Shown one piece after another: positions 1-9,780 of a DNA stretch of 64,000 bases. Positions within the stretch are counted from its first letter, which is position 1. Every line of letters begins with the position of its first letter. Under the pieces are notes generated by a model. The model was not told the DNA's origin. It worked only from the letters and a program-made list of their open reading frames with translations, and searched no databases. The stretch is from Prorocentrum cordatum (taxonomy: Eukaryota; Sar; Dinophyceae; Prorocentrales; Prorocentraceae), in assembly GCA_963575745.1 (NCBI GenBank), contig CAUYUJ010005670.1, positions 15,001 to 79,000 of the forward strand, given 5' to 3'. The translations under genes were made by a program, and so were the position numbers.

Positions 1-580
1 GGCCGGAATGGCTGCGCGGCGCGCAGCCGGCCAGGGCAGCCGGCCGCCCCCCCCAAGGGAGCGCGAGGGGAGCCAAGGCGCCTAATGTCTACAAACTGTT
101 TAAAACAAGTGTGTTGGAGAGACAATTAAAAAAATGGTTTTCCCCAGCGCTTTAGTGCGCCTAAAGAAAATAAAAAGGAGGCGGGGCAAACTGGATGGCT
201 GGAGACGTCCCCGCGACCGCCCTGGCGCCCTGCGTGCAGGGGCAGATTCCTGCGCACCCCCTCTTGGCGTCAGGCCACGCCTGCCACGCCCTGCGACACC
301 AACGTGGATAGAGACATGCGCTCAGGGACCACTCCCTGCGCACCGCGCACCCCCTCAGGGCCACGCGAGCGGGGTTACACCAGGTTACAACGAGGGCCGG
401 CGTGCCCTCCAGGCTAGACATAAGGGGCTACACCAAGCTATAATGTCACATCGGCGTTCTCCCTGGTACCGAAGTATGTACAAGTGGCATCGATCGGCAT
501 CCATGGATTTTTTCCAGGGGGGACAGATAATGATCCTGGCGAAGGACCCAACCATAAGCAATTGTTCGTAACGCGTTGTG
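1..580. other. Unassigned DNA before the first satellite
   Basis: I see no supported gene here. The open frames are short and lack recognisable motifs. The stretch ends where the 77-bp satellite begins. Confidence 0.5.
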
Positions 581-1103
581 GGTGCCGCTTTCGGTGGGGC
601 CCCCTATGGGGCCACGAAGCGCTGCCCTGGGTGGGGGAACCGCATGCGAACTGCGCCACTGGGGCGGGCCTTCGGTGGAGCTCCCTATGGGGCCACGAAA
701 CGCTGCCCTGGGCGGGGGAACCGCATGCGAACTGCGCCACTGGGGCCTTCGGTGGAGCTCCCTATGGAGCCACGAAACGCTGCCCTAGGTAAGGGAACCG
801 CGTGCGAACTGCGCCACGGGGGCCTTCGGTGGAGCTCCCTATGGGGCCACGAAGCGCTGCCCTAGGTAAGGGAACCGCATGCGAACTGCGCCACTGGGGC
901 CTTCGGTGGAGCTCCCTATGGGGCCACGAAGCGCTGCCCTGGGTGGGGGAACTGCATGCGAACACCCCCACTCGGGCCTTCGGTGGAGCTCCCTATGGGG
1001 CCACGAAACGCTGCCCTGGGCGGGGGAACCGCATGCGAACTGCGCCACTGGGGCCTTCGGTGGAGCTCCCTATGGGGCCACGAAACGCTGCCCTGGGCGG
1101 GGG
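581..1103. repeat. 77-bp tandem satellite, left part
   Basis: The unit runs roughly from CCTTCGGTGGAGCTCCCTAT through GGGGCCACGAA and AACCGCATGCGAACTGCGCC. Successive copies start at 669 and 746, which gives a 77-bp period. Because 77 is not a multiple of three, the overlapping open frames rotate between copies and are not genes. The array is interrupted at 1103 by the Copia element and resumes at 10266. Confidence 0.9.
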
Positions 1104-1282
1104 TGTGATTCCCGCTCACTCCCCGTGCACTTCCTGCATCCCCGCTCTATCCCTCACGCCCGCTCGTGCCGCTGCCGTTTTGTTTCGAACTAGGGCCCTT
1201 GGCCTTAGAGCTACGCAGATAGATTGAGCAGCGCTCTCTTTCGCCTAAAGATCGTCGCGCCGCGCGCGCCATCCATATCACA
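1104..1282 (+). repeat. 5' LTR of the Copia element
   Basis: 179 bp from TGTGATTCCC to CCATATCACA, identical to the copy at 10087-10265. The terminal TGTGAT/ATCACA are inverted repeats. The base after the LTR opens GTGGTAGCTTGGAGC; its TGGTA start resembles the initiator-Met primer-binding sites of Copia elements, but the match is short, so the primer is not assigned. Confidence 0.95.
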
Positions 1283-1405
1283 GTGGTAGCTTGGAGCGAG
1301 GCTCGCTATCCCGGCCCGCGGGGCCTCATACCCAAGACGACGTCTGCGACGTCGCACTCCATACTGGAATCGAGGCCCAGCGGCCTCCTCGCGCTGTTGC
1401 TCAGC

Positions 1406-1800
1406 GCCAGCATCTACGCCAGCGTCAGCGACGCCAGCATCTACGCCAGCGTCAGCGACGCCAGCATCTACGCCAGCGTCAGCGACGCCAGCATCAACGC
1501 CAGCGTCAGCGACGCCAGCACCAACGCCAGCGTCAGCGACGCCAGCGACTACGCCTACTACGCCTACAACCCTGCCAGCTCCAACGCCAGCGTCAGCGAC
1601 GCCAGCGACTCCATCTTCCTTCCCACCCTTAGCAGCGACGACAGCTACTTCTCCTACGCCTGTGTCAGCGACGCGGCATATTTCTCCTACGACGGTGTCA
1701 GCGACGCCATATACTTCTCCTATGACGGTGTCAGCGACGCCATATACTTCTCCTACGACGGTGTCAGCGACGCCACATACTTCACCTACGACGGTGTCAA
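1406..1800 (+). repeat. In-frame 27-bp and 33-bp minisatellites before gag
   Basis: From 1406 five tandem 27-bp units (GCCAGCATCTACGCCAGCGT...) encode the nonapeptide SIYASVSDA in the gag frame. From about 1659 to 1790 there are four 33-bp units built on GACGGTGTCAGCGACGCC. Both periods are multiples of three, and the gag frame stays open from the end of the LTR to the first ATG at 1802. There is no ATG in this stretch of that frame, so translation of it would need a non-AUG start. Confidence 0.8.
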
Positions 1801-1801
1801 G

Positions 1802-2413
1802 ATGACGGAGTTCACACACAACCAGTCAGTGATACCAAGCTGGAATGGAGATCCAGCGAAATGGCGAGATTACAAACAGGAGGTAAAATTGTGGAAGCTC
1901 AGTGAGAATTTGGAGGTGACACCAAGCTTGGCATCGAAGTTAGTCCTGCGTCTGACGGGTACAGCCAGGTCGGCCGCTCTCAACATGACGGAGCAGGAGC
2001 TCCACCCGCCGCCGGACGACGGCATCGAGGATGCGAACGAGAAGAAGCGCGATCGCAACCAGAAGGGCATCGAGAACGTACTGATGCACCTCGAAGCAAA
2101 CCTAGGCCAGCAGAAGCCGGTGCAGAAGGGAGAGACGCTAGAAAAGTTCTTCGAGTCGACTCAGCACCATCGCCGCCGTGGAGAACGCATGACGGATTGG
2201 CTCGTGCGATTCGAGGCGGGACTACAGCAATTACGTGAGAACGAGGTTGACCTCACTACGCTTGACGACGTGGCCGGTTGGTTCCTGCTACGCAAGGCTG
2301 GGCTCACGGCCGAGCGCCGTGAGCGCGTCGTGGGCAACTTGCCGGACGAGCACTACTCATTTCAGCGCATCAGGGGCCTGCTGGTGCGCATGTTCCCCGA
2401 TATCCACATCTGA
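1802..2413 (+). CDS. Gag protein of the Copia element
   Basis: From the first ATG this frame gives 203 residues, beginning MTEFTHNQSV. The motif SWNGDPAKWRDYKQEVKLW near the start and the following helical region fit the capsid-like part of Copia Gag, which assembles the particle around element RNA. The frame ends at TGA (2411-2413) just after FPDIHI, while the zinc knuckle that normally closes Gag lies further on, in the Pol frame. The same frame is open upstream as far as 1283 through two minisatellites, so the real start may be earlier. The 3' end overlaps an open stretch of the Pol frame. The family call is by motif and position. Confidence 0.8.
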   Translation: MTEFTHNQSVIPSWNGDPAKWRDYKQEVKLWKLSENLEVTPSLASKLVLRLTGTARSAALNMTEQELHPPPDDGIEDANEKKRDRNQKGIENVLMHLEANLGQQKPVQKGETLEKFFESTQHHRRRGERMTDWLVRFEAGLQQLRENEVDLTTLDDVAGWFLLRKAGLTAERRERVVGNLPDEHYSFQRIRGLLVRMFPDIHI

Positions 2414-5400
2414 ACGACACGCGAGCTTGCCGTCACGATCGTGGCCGCAGCGATCAAACAGTAGTTGGCAGCGATCACCGCCAAGCCGAACACGATCAGC
2501 CAACATCGCTGACGAGCCAGAAGACGAGCATGAGGACTCGGAGGACGGCGACGACAACGATGCGGAGGCAGACGTCCAGGACATCGTGCGCCAGGAGCTC
2601 GAGGCCTTCAGCGCCGAGCTGGAGCAGTCAAATTACGACCTCGGCGAGGTGTTCGATCGGGACGACTCTGCTAAGGTGGAGGCTGCCGCGGCGGAGCTCG
2701 CCGCGATTCCCGAGGCCATGGCGACCATACGGTCGGCCCGGGAAGCTATCAAGGGCCGCGGGAAGGCTTCGGCCAAGCGCCGACCCGCGGGCAAGCTACA
2801 AGGCCGCGTGGACCAGCGCAAGAAGAACTCCAAGTGCTGGGGCTGCGGCGAGGCGGGGCACTGGACCGGTGACAAGGAGTGCCCGACACCAGGGGCTCGA
2901 AAGTTCGCCCCAAATTCTAAGCAAAAGGGCGGAGGACGAGGCGGCGGAGGTCGCTCGCACCGCCAGGCCAACATCACCGAGCAGGTCCACGACCAGAATC
3001 ACGTGGAGTTTGGTGACGAGGAAGTGATTCTTCATCCAGAAGGTCCGACTACCCCGCCCCCCGAGACTCTGGTCTCCGAGCGCGTGGTGCCAGACTTGCC
3101 CACCATAAACACCACCAACGCTGGCGAGAAGCCCAACGATGACGGCGTCGGCGTGATCGACACTGCCTGTCTCTTCTGCGTTGGCGGGCTCAGCTGGTAC
3201 AAGCAGTACAAGGAGAAGCTCACCAAGATGGGTCTGGCCGACCAGATCCTGGAGGAGCCAGAGAACGAAGTCTACAGGTTCGGGAACGGTGGCGCGCTCC
3301 CGAGCAAGATGCGCGTCACAGCCCCACTCGTCCTGTGTGGACGCGCTGGTCGCATAATATTCAGCGTCGTGGACAGCCCCACGCTCGGCCTGCTTATCGG
3401 CCGGGACTTCATCCAGCCGAGCAAGATCGACATCTCGCTCTGGCGGGAACAGATTCGCATCGGGAACCATTCCCAGAAGCTCATCACGAGCAGCGCAGGA
3501 CATCCCGCGATCGACCTCCACCCGGAGGACTGGCTCGCCATCAAGGGCGCGGGCCATGATTTTGGGCCGAAGGCTGCTAGTACCAAGAGCATCGCCAAGC
3601 GGCCAGCCCCGAAGCCCAATGTCAACCTCACTACGAAGGCGAGCAACTTGCTCGAGAATATCACGAGACTCATTCCCAAGAAGGAGCTCAATGTACCGAG
3701 ACGACTTCAACAGCGACGCGGCGGCAGCTCAAGGCTCATGGCCGCCGTAAGCTCTGCGTTGGTCTGCTGTTCGACGGCGGTCACGCCGCCGACGTTTGCT
3801 CCAACAATGATGTCGGCTACTACCTGCATCGCCGAGCCCCTCGACGATTGCGTGGCCTGCGGCGCCAAGTCCTATACAGACTGTTGCCACCTCGGGTTCT
3901 GCTCCGAGTGTGTTTTCGGCAATTCGGTCACGTTGGACATCGAGAAAGACAACGACCCGAAGGAGGTCAACATCGTGGAGGAGGAGCAGATGAAGGTACG
4001 GCGGCTCAAGAAAGGGACAAGGCTGCAGCTGACCGCCGGCAAGCGGTCGGCCATCGTTACCAACAAGAGCGGCGTTAAGCCACACACAGTCAGCCAGGCG
4101 CTCAAGGCTGACCTGGCCAAGCAAACTACGAACTCGAGCGGAATCTCGAGCAACATCACCATCCTCTACGAGTGGTGTTGCAACTCCGACAGCAAGCTCA
4201 GTGCGAAGTGGATTGAGAGTGGAGGAGCTGCTGTACGTTGCGGTCTTCCTGGATATGACCTCTCTCGGAAGCCCATCGTCGAGAAGCTCGAGGACAAGAT
4301 TCGGAAGAACCTGCGGAAGGGCCAGAGTGTACGGGTCCATGCCGCATTTCCATGCACGCCATGGACCACGTTGCAGCGCATTATCTTGAAGATCGACCCC
4401 CGCAAGGCTGAGAAGCTGGAAAAGGACCGGAAGGATTCCGCCAGGATGATCGACCTCTTCCTGACGTCAATGAGCCGTCTGCGGAAGGAGTTTGGCAGCC
4501 AGCTCGCGGTCTCCTTCGAGTGGCCGCGCTACTGCGACGGCTGGGATCAGAGGAAGAACTACACCGCGAAGAAGCTGAAGGATCAGCTCCCGCGCATCAT
4601 CGACTTCGATGGCTGCGCTTACGGCCTTCAGACCAGGAACGGGGACGCGATCAAGAAGCCGTGGAGGATTATCACCGACCACTACGGGATCGACAACTCG
4701 CTGCACAAGCTTTGCAACGGCCTACACAAACACGTCGAGGCCCGTGGCAAGCTCGCCAAGGACAGCGAGAACTACACTGATAAGCTCGTCGCCATGCTGG
4801 TCAAGCAGCTTCGCAAGACGAACACGACCGAGCACCGCGAGGCAAACCCCGCGGAACCAACGAGACGGAGAGCCGCGAGGAGGACAGTGCCTGCCCCGGC
4901 AGCCCCCGCAGAGCCAGCCTTGACGGCAGCGGAGGAGCGGACGCTCAAGTCCGCCATACTGCAGCTCCACGTCAACACGGGGCACCCCGCCAACGATGCG
5001 CTGGCCCGGGCCATCCGAGTGACGGGTGGATCCCAAAGAGCGGTCGAGATGGCGCTCAACCTGCACTGCGAAGTCTGCGCCGCCCATCGGCGACCCCTAC
5101 CTCATCTACCTGGGAGAATCAAGCTAGATAGGGACTTCAATGATTCCATTGGAGTGGACTTGTTCACTCTCGCCGACTACGCCGGCAATCAGTTGGTTTT
5201 TCTCAATGTGGTCGACCTCGCTTCTGGATTTACATTATGTGGTACAGTTTCTTCAAGACACCCCTCGGTTGTATTCGCGAGGCTTTTGCAGATTTGGATT
5301 ACACCGTTTGGGGCACCACAACGGGTACTTTTCGATGGAGGAGGCGAGTTTGAGAGGGAGTTCTCAAAGGAACTCGAGGACATGGGCTGTCGCCTTATGA

Positions 5401-8400
5401 CTACTGCCGCGGCTACGCCGCAACAGAACGCCACCGTGGAAAGGCACGGCGGCATGTGGAAGGTCCACGCCAGGAAACTGATCGACCAGTTCAGCATCAG
5501 GTTCGATCAGCCCGCGAACGCCCACAAGATCCAGTGGCTGCTCGCCGCTGTCTGCTGGGCTATGAATAGCTCAATCAATGCCAGTGGGTATTCACCGGCA
5601 CAGTGGGTACTCGGACGTGGACTTCAACTACCCTATTGCCTGCTGGATAGCGCTGGGAGACTATCGCTACACGAGAGAGTGGTCTCTGACAAGTCCTTCT
5701 CTGAGAGGATTGCCCTCATGAAGGCCGCCCAGACGTCAATCCAGCATCTGCGTTTCAACCAGTCCCTCTCCCGGGCCTTACTCGCACGATCGCGTGCGGA
5801 TGGAGCTCAGCACGCGTCGGATATCTATCAAACAGGGGACCAAATATATTACTGGAGGGGGAACGGCAAGCCTAAGCGCGAATGGGCTTTGCAATGGCAT
5901 GGACCCGGCATCATCATTGGCTTCGAGGGCACCTCGAACGTATGGGTCAGCCATCGTTCCACCACCGTCAAGGTCAACCGAGGACATTTACGTCACGCTA
6001 CTGCCTCAGAGCTCGTGCCCTGGGGACAGGTATTCAACGCCATGAACGGCAATCAGCCACCACCACCGCCAGGACAACCACCAGCTGACCACCCCCCACC
6101 TCCTGACGGACCACAGCCACCAAGACCAAGAGGAGGGGACGAAGAATCACCACATGAAGGTGGAGACTGCGGTGGAGGCGGATTACCACCATCACATGAA
6201 GGTGGAGACTGCGGTGGAGGCGGATTACCACCATCAGATGAAGGAGGAGATGGAGATACATTCATCGACCTCACGGGCGAAACGCCGAAGAAACGCCCGC
6301 GAGTGGACAACGCTCCGCCATTACTACCACCTCCGCCACCGGCCATCAAGCAACATAACTTCGGCAACATCGAAGATACTCCACACAATCGCCGCGCCCA
6401 TGCTACTCTTGAGTGGATTCGCCGACGGCAAGGAGATGGAGAATATACGACCAGTGGGGGCGCCTCAGGAAGCGGTTCAGCACCAGCACCTTCGGGGGGA
6501 GATCTTCTGCCAGCGCCTCCAGCGCCTGTTGCTGACTCAGCTGCTGCCGCTGACCCTGCCCAAGAAGACCCAGATCACGCTGAAGTTTCAGCTCCAGAAC
6601 CTATCGTGCAATCAGAAGTACATGACGAACAGCCTGAAGAACGCGATGAAACACGACTCCCAACACCAGGAGCTCGACGCACAGAAGCTGATGGACATTC
6701 CTCGGATGCCGACAGCTCCGGATCCGAAGGTCTACGCGACTGGAGCAAGGCCGCGCAGGAGGAAGTTCGCAAGGAAGCCTTTGCCCGCAGACCACAACAT
6801 CCTGAAGGACAACGCGGTAATAAGGCTCAGCGACAAGCTCAACAAGAGGACGCACCTCGCGCCCTCGAACGTGACAGACACGATCAAACAGACGACCGCA
6901 GCAAAGCCATTAAGCGCAAGGAATTCTTAGAGAGTCTCAAGGACGACCTACCCAAGTGCTTCAAGAGGCCGAAAGACACACTCAGGACCGACCTCTACTT
7001 GGACAACTGTTTTGAGATCAACGACGGCGATTCGCATTCGACCATCCGACTCCGGGAGGTGATGCTCACCGGAAAGGCCGCTGCCAAGGAGATCAGGTAC
7101 GACAAGCTCTCCGCCAAGGACAAGAAGCTCATGGACATGGCCATGGAGGTTGAGTGGCCCAAGTGGACCGAGTTCGGGGCCTACAAGAAGCTACCGCCCA
7201 AGGAGTTGAAGGAGATCTTCCAGCGACACCCTGGAATACGACCAGTTGGTACCCGCTGGGTGCTCACGCAGAAGGCCGCCAACCTCATGAAGGCCCGCCT
7301 TGTCGTCCAGGGCTGTCAGGAGGACAAGTCCCAAATCCGTACGGACGCGCCGACCGGGTCAAGGGACGCGCTTTACCTCACTCTTGCTGCCGCCGCCCAG
7401 CTTGGCTGGGACCTCACGTCGTACGACGCGATGACGGCTTACCTGCAGTCGGGCAACATCGAGAGGCTACTATTGCTGCGCATGCCAGCCAAGAACCCGC
7501 CGCCACGTACATCGCCCGGCGAGATCGTGATGGCGACTGGCGCCATCTATGGCACCCGGGATGCCGGACGCCAGCGGTACCTCTACGCCCAAAAGGTGTT
7601 CCAAGAGCACGGCCTCATCGAGAGCAAGCTCGAGAAGGGCCTTTACTACTTCTACGACGACAAAGGGCTCGCTGCTATGATCCACTCCCATGTGGATGAT
7701 TTCCTCATCGCCCAGCGCGGAAGCTCCAGCGAGTGGAAGCGAGTCATTAGCTCCTTGCAGAAAAGGCTGCACCTCAAGAAGGTAGAGGGCATCATCAAGT
7801 ACTGCGGCCGGACAATCAACAAGACCAACGAGGAGTTCCGCATTACCCAGGCGACGGCCGCCGCCCAAGTGGATTTCATCGAACTCAACGCCCAACGTGG
7901 ACGATCACCAGAGGATCGTCTTACCACCTCGGAGGTCTCAGGATATCGCCACACACTCGGCCAACTGCTTTGGCTCGCAGTACAGACGCGAGTGGACATC
8001 GCCTGCCCGGTGAGCCTTGCGGCTCGCCGCACCAACACCGCCACCGTGGCCGACGCCAAGACGCTGAACAAGACCGTCGCTTACGTGCACGGGTCCGCCG
8101 ATTTCGCCATAGTCATCAAGCGCAACATCATCGACCTGCGCACTTGCACCATCGTCTGTTTCAGCGACGCGGCCTTCGCCAATGTGGACGGGGTGAAGAG
8201 CCAGTGGGGCATGGCGATCGGGCTAACCCACAAGCCACGGGACGTCGTGGCTGGACGATATGATTTGTGCTTGCCTGTGGCCTGGCATTCGGGCACGGTC
8301 AAGCGATCCGTGAAGTCGACGCTGGCCGCCGAGGGCTACGCCACTCTGGAGGGCGCCGAATCGAGCACGTGGTTCGGCCAGCTACTTACGGAGGCCTACA

Positions 8401-9518
8401 ACCCGAAGAAGACGCTCAAGCAGATCGATGACCTCAGCACCAAACGATCCGGGGAGATCTATAGCGACAGCAACGGCCTGGTGACGCACATCAAGTCTGA
8501 CGTGGGTCAATCCACGGACAAGCGGTTCCGCATCGTGGCATCAATGATTAAGGAGACGGTGCACCCCAACAGCCAGCTGAAGCTCTCGTGGATACCTACG
8601 TGGAGTATGGTCGCCGACGCGCTCACCAAGACCATGGAGACCGGAGTGCTCCTCGCTTTCTTCGGGGCCAAGAAGTACAATTTCGGCACTAGGCAACCGC
8701 ACGCCGCCATGCTTGCCTCAGTACTGATGACATGTCTCGGACGCGTGAAGGCACAGCATCCCCCACAGGAATGGCAAGTGCCGATGTCACATTGGATCTA
8801 CTACATGACATTAATTGCGATGCTCAGTGGGATCATGATTGGATTTACATTATTCGCAGCGCTGTGGTTTGTGGTGCGAAAGGAGATATTTGGGCCAGGC
8901 GACCCCAATCCCATCCAGATCGGGACCATCAACAACACCAGCAATGGGTCCAAGGCTGATCACTCCGGGCACGCGGACACCCCCTTGCCCGGAATATATC
9001 CAGGATGGGATGGACGATACCTCGGACGTCGTAACAATGTACCGACTACCATTCCCGAAGACGTCGACGGAGACGTCTACATGGAGCCGCCGATGATTGC
9101 CGTCGCAGCCCAGAGTTCATCATCAGCAAGCGGATCGGCAGCGCCAGCCGCACCGCCCCCATCACCGGACAGCTTCGCGCAGGGAGCCAGCTCGTCGCCA
9201 TCTTCCCCGATGACGGTTACCAGTTCCTCGTCAGCCAGCGTGGTTTCTTGGAACGGATCGACGCCAACGGTTCCGCCAGTAGAGATGAACGCATGTGTGG
9301 CCGCCGAGCACAACATACGCGTGGGACACAACGCACACAGTGTCTACATCACCTGCAGGACGTGCAGGAAACACGCTTCATGGCTACGCAGGAATTATGT
9401 GACCCATGAGCCAGATTTCTCGAGGATGCACAATAGTCTGCGCTGGGATTTACAGAACAGATGGAGGCAGCTACAAGGACTGCCCGGCAAGGCGAAAGCT
9501 CAAAAGAAGATTTCGTGA
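2412..9518 (+). CDS. Pol polyprotein of the Copia element
   Basis: The frame is open from 2235 but coding-like only after the Gag stop; it is +1 relative to Gag. In order I see a zinc knuckle (CWGCGEAGHWTGDKEC, near 2835); an aspartic protease with VIDTAC (catalytic Asp codon at 3159) and LLIGRDF; a methyltransferase-like domain (4152-4800); an integrase with HHCC finger (from about 4965), Asp codons at 5157 and 5334 and Glu at 5439 (D-X34-E); a Pro/Gly-rich linker (6050-6950); a reverse transcriptase with SYDAMTAY and HVDDFLIA (Asp codons 7695, 7698); RNase H with FSDAAF, YSDSNG and VADALTK; and a membrane-segment tail. No stop interrupts 2,300 codons. It would cut itself, copy element RNA and integrate the cDNA. 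How Pol is expressed is unclear, since no ATG is placed at its start. Confidence 0.92.
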   Translation, partial: ERHASLPSRSWPQRSNSSWQRSPPSRTRSANIADEPEDEHEDSEDGDDNDAEADVQDIVRQELEAFSAELEQSNYDLGEVFDRDDSAKVEAAAAELAAIPEAMATIRSAREAIKGRGKASAKRRPAGKLQGRVDQRKKNSKCWGCGEAGHWTGDKECPTPGARKFAPNSKQKGGGRGGGGRSHRQANITEQVHDQNHVEFGDEEVILHPEGPTTPPPETLVSERVVPDLPTINTTNAGEKPNDDGVGVIDTACLFCVGGLSWYKQYKEKLTKMGLADQILEEPENEVYRFGNGGALPSKMRVTAPLVLCGRAGRIIFSVVDSPTLGLLIGRDFIQPSKIDISLWREQIRIGNHSQKLITSSAGHPAIDLHPEDWLAIKGAGHDFGPKAASTKSIAKRPAPKPNVNLTTKASNLLENITRLIPKKELNVPRRLQQRRGGSSRLMAAVSSALVCCSTAVTPPTFAPTMMSATTCIAEPLDDCVACGAKSYTDCCHLGFCSECVFGNSVTLDIEKDNDPKEVNIVEEEQMKVRRLKKGTRLQLTAGKRSAIVTNKSGVKPHTVSQALKADLAKQTTNSSGISSNITILYEWCCNSDSKLSAKWIESGGAAVRCGLPGYDLSRKPIVEKLEDKIRKNLRKGQSVRVHAAFPCTPWTTLQRIILKIDPRKAEKLEKDRKDSARMIDLFLTSMSRLRKEFGSQLAVSFEWPRYCDGWDQRKNYTAKKLKDQLPRIIDFDGCAYGLQTRNGDAIKKPWRIITDHYGIDNSLHKLCNGLHKHVEARGKLAKDSENYTDKLVAMLVKQLRKTNTTEHREANPAEPTRRRAARRTVPAPAAPAEPALTAAEERTLKSAILQLHVNTGHPANDALARAIRVTGGSQRAVEMALNLHCEVCAAHRRPLPHLPGRIKLDRDFNDSIGVDLFTLADYAGNQLVFLNVVDLASGFTLCGTVSSRHPSVVFARLLQIWITPFGAPQRVLFDGGGEFEREFSKELEDMGCRLMTTAAATPQQNATVERHGGMWKVHARKLIDQFSIRFDQPANAHKIQWLLAAVCWAMNSSINASGYSPAQWVLGRGLQLPYCLLDSAGRLSLHERVVSDKSFSERIALMKAAQTSIQHLRFNQSLSRALLARSRADGAQHASDIYQTGDQIYYWRGNGKPKREWALQWHGPGIIIGFEGTSNVWVSHRSTTVKVNRGHLRHATASELVPWGQVFNAMNGNQPPPPPGQPPADHPPPPDGPQPPRPRGGDEESPHEGGDCGGGGLPPSHEGGDCGGGGLPPSDEGGDGDTFIDLTGETPKKRPRVDNAPPLLPPPPPAIKQHNFGNIEDTPHNRRAHATLEWIRRRQGDGEYTTSGGASGSGSAPAPSGGDLLPAPPAPVADSAAAADPAQEDPDHAEVSAPEPIVQSEVHDEQPEERDETRLPTPGARRTEADGHSSDADSSGSEGLRDWSKAAQEEVRKEAFARRPQHPEGQRGNKAQRQAQQEDAPRALERDRHDQTDDRSKAIKRKEFLESLKDDLPKCFKRPKDTLRTDLYLDNCFEINDGDSHSTIRLREVMLTGKAAAKEIRYDKLSAKDKKLMDMAMEVEWPKWTEFGAYKKLPPKELKEIFQRHPGIRPVGTRWVLTQKAANLMKARLVVQGCQEDKSQIRTDAPTGSRDALYLTLAAAAQLGWDLTSYDAMTAYLQSGNIERLLLLRMPAKNPPPRTSPGEIVMATGAIYGTRDAGRQRYLYAQKVFQEHGLIESKLEKGLYYFYDDKGLAAMIHSHVDDFLIAQRGSSSEWKRVISSLQKRLHLKKVEGIIKYCGRTINKTNEEFRITQATAAAQVDFIELNAQRGRSPEDRLTTSEVSGYRHTLGQLLWLAVQTRVDIACPVSLAARRTNTATVADAKTLNKTVAYVHGSADFAIVIKRNIIDLRTCTIVCFSDAAFANVDGVKSQWGMAIGLTHKPRDVVAGRYDLCLPVAWHSGTVKRSVKSTLAAEGYATLEGAESSTWFGQLLTEAYNPKKTLKQIDDLSTKRSGEIYSDSNGLVTHIKSDVGQSTDKRFRIVASMIKETVHPNSQLKLSWIPTWSMVADALTKTMETGVLLAFFGAKKYNFGTRQPHAAMLASVLMTCLGRVKAQHPPQEWQVPMSHWIYYMTLIAMLSGIMIGFTLFAALWFVVRKEIFGPGDPNPIQIGTINNTSNGSKADHSGHADTPLPGIYPGWDGRYLGRRNNVPTTIPEDVDGDVYMEPPMIAVAAQSSSSASGSAAPAAPPPSPDSFAQGASSSPSSPMTVTSSSSASVVSWNGSTPTVPPVEMNACVAAEHNIRVGHNAHSVYITCRTCRKHASWLRRNYVTHEPDFSRMHNSLRWDLQNRWRQLQGLPGKAKAQKKIS
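4152..4800 (+). other. Methyltransferase-like domain inside Pol
   Basis: Between protease and integrase lies an extra domain of about 216 residues. It starts ILYEWCCNSDSKLS, continues GGAAVRCGLPGYDL, and has AAFPCTPW (PCTPW at 4350-4364), then SFEWPRYCDGW and CAYGLQTRNGDAIKKPWR. The order of an acidic/Cys-rich first strand, a Pro-Cys loop and an E-W-P block resembles motifs I, IV and VI of DNA cytosine-5 methyltransferases. The motifs are diverged: EWP stands where ENV is expected. Capture of cytosine methyltransferases by eukaryotic retrotransposons, including dinoflagellate ones, is known. Whether this domain is active is inference. Confidence 0.5.
8790..8876 (+). other. Predicted membrane segment in the Pol tail
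   Basis: After the last RNase H motif the protein continues for over 230 residues. It includes a hydrophobic run of about 27 residues (WIYYMTLIAMLSGIMIG and onwards) followed by an Arg/Lys pair. A Ser/Ala/Pro-rich stretch follows, and a final C-x2-C region (YITCRTCRK). Copia polyproteins usually end soon after RNase H. Confidence 0.6.
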
Positions 9519-9534
9519 GCACGCCGTCGTTTTA

Positions 9535-9780
9535 TTTTTGGCGCCACATCCTGTGGCAGATTATGTAAATCCGCATTGCTCTGTTAGCTCGTTTTATATT
9601 TGGCGCCACATCCTGTGGCAGATTACGTCAGTCCGCACCGCTTTGTCAGCTTGTTTCCTTTACACCTGGAGCCACATCGTGTGGCAGATTGCGCAAATCC
9701 GAATTGTCTTACCAGCTTGTTTTTCTTTACATTTGGCGCCACACCCTGTGGCATACTACGCTAGTCCGCATTGTTCGAAG
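9535..9780 (+). repeat. Four hairpin repeats in the Copia 3' untranslated region
   Basis: Four copies of a 62-67 bp unit follow the Pol stop. Each holds GCCACA, a 3-base loop, then TGTGGC: arms at 9543/9552, 9605/9614, 9671/9680 and 9738/9747. Both arms are intact in all four copies while the loop varies (TCC, TCC, TCG, CCC). Confidence 0.85.

Noticed and set aside
581-1103. Repeated ELPMGP / GAPYGATKRCP peptide frames as a repeat protein
   Set aside because: The unit is 77 bp, so the frame changes each copy. The same peptides appear in all frames, which shows a satellite and not a protein.
2530-4078. Secondary frames overlapping Pol on both strands
   Set aside because: They are shadows of the long Pol frame, which carries all recognisable motifs.
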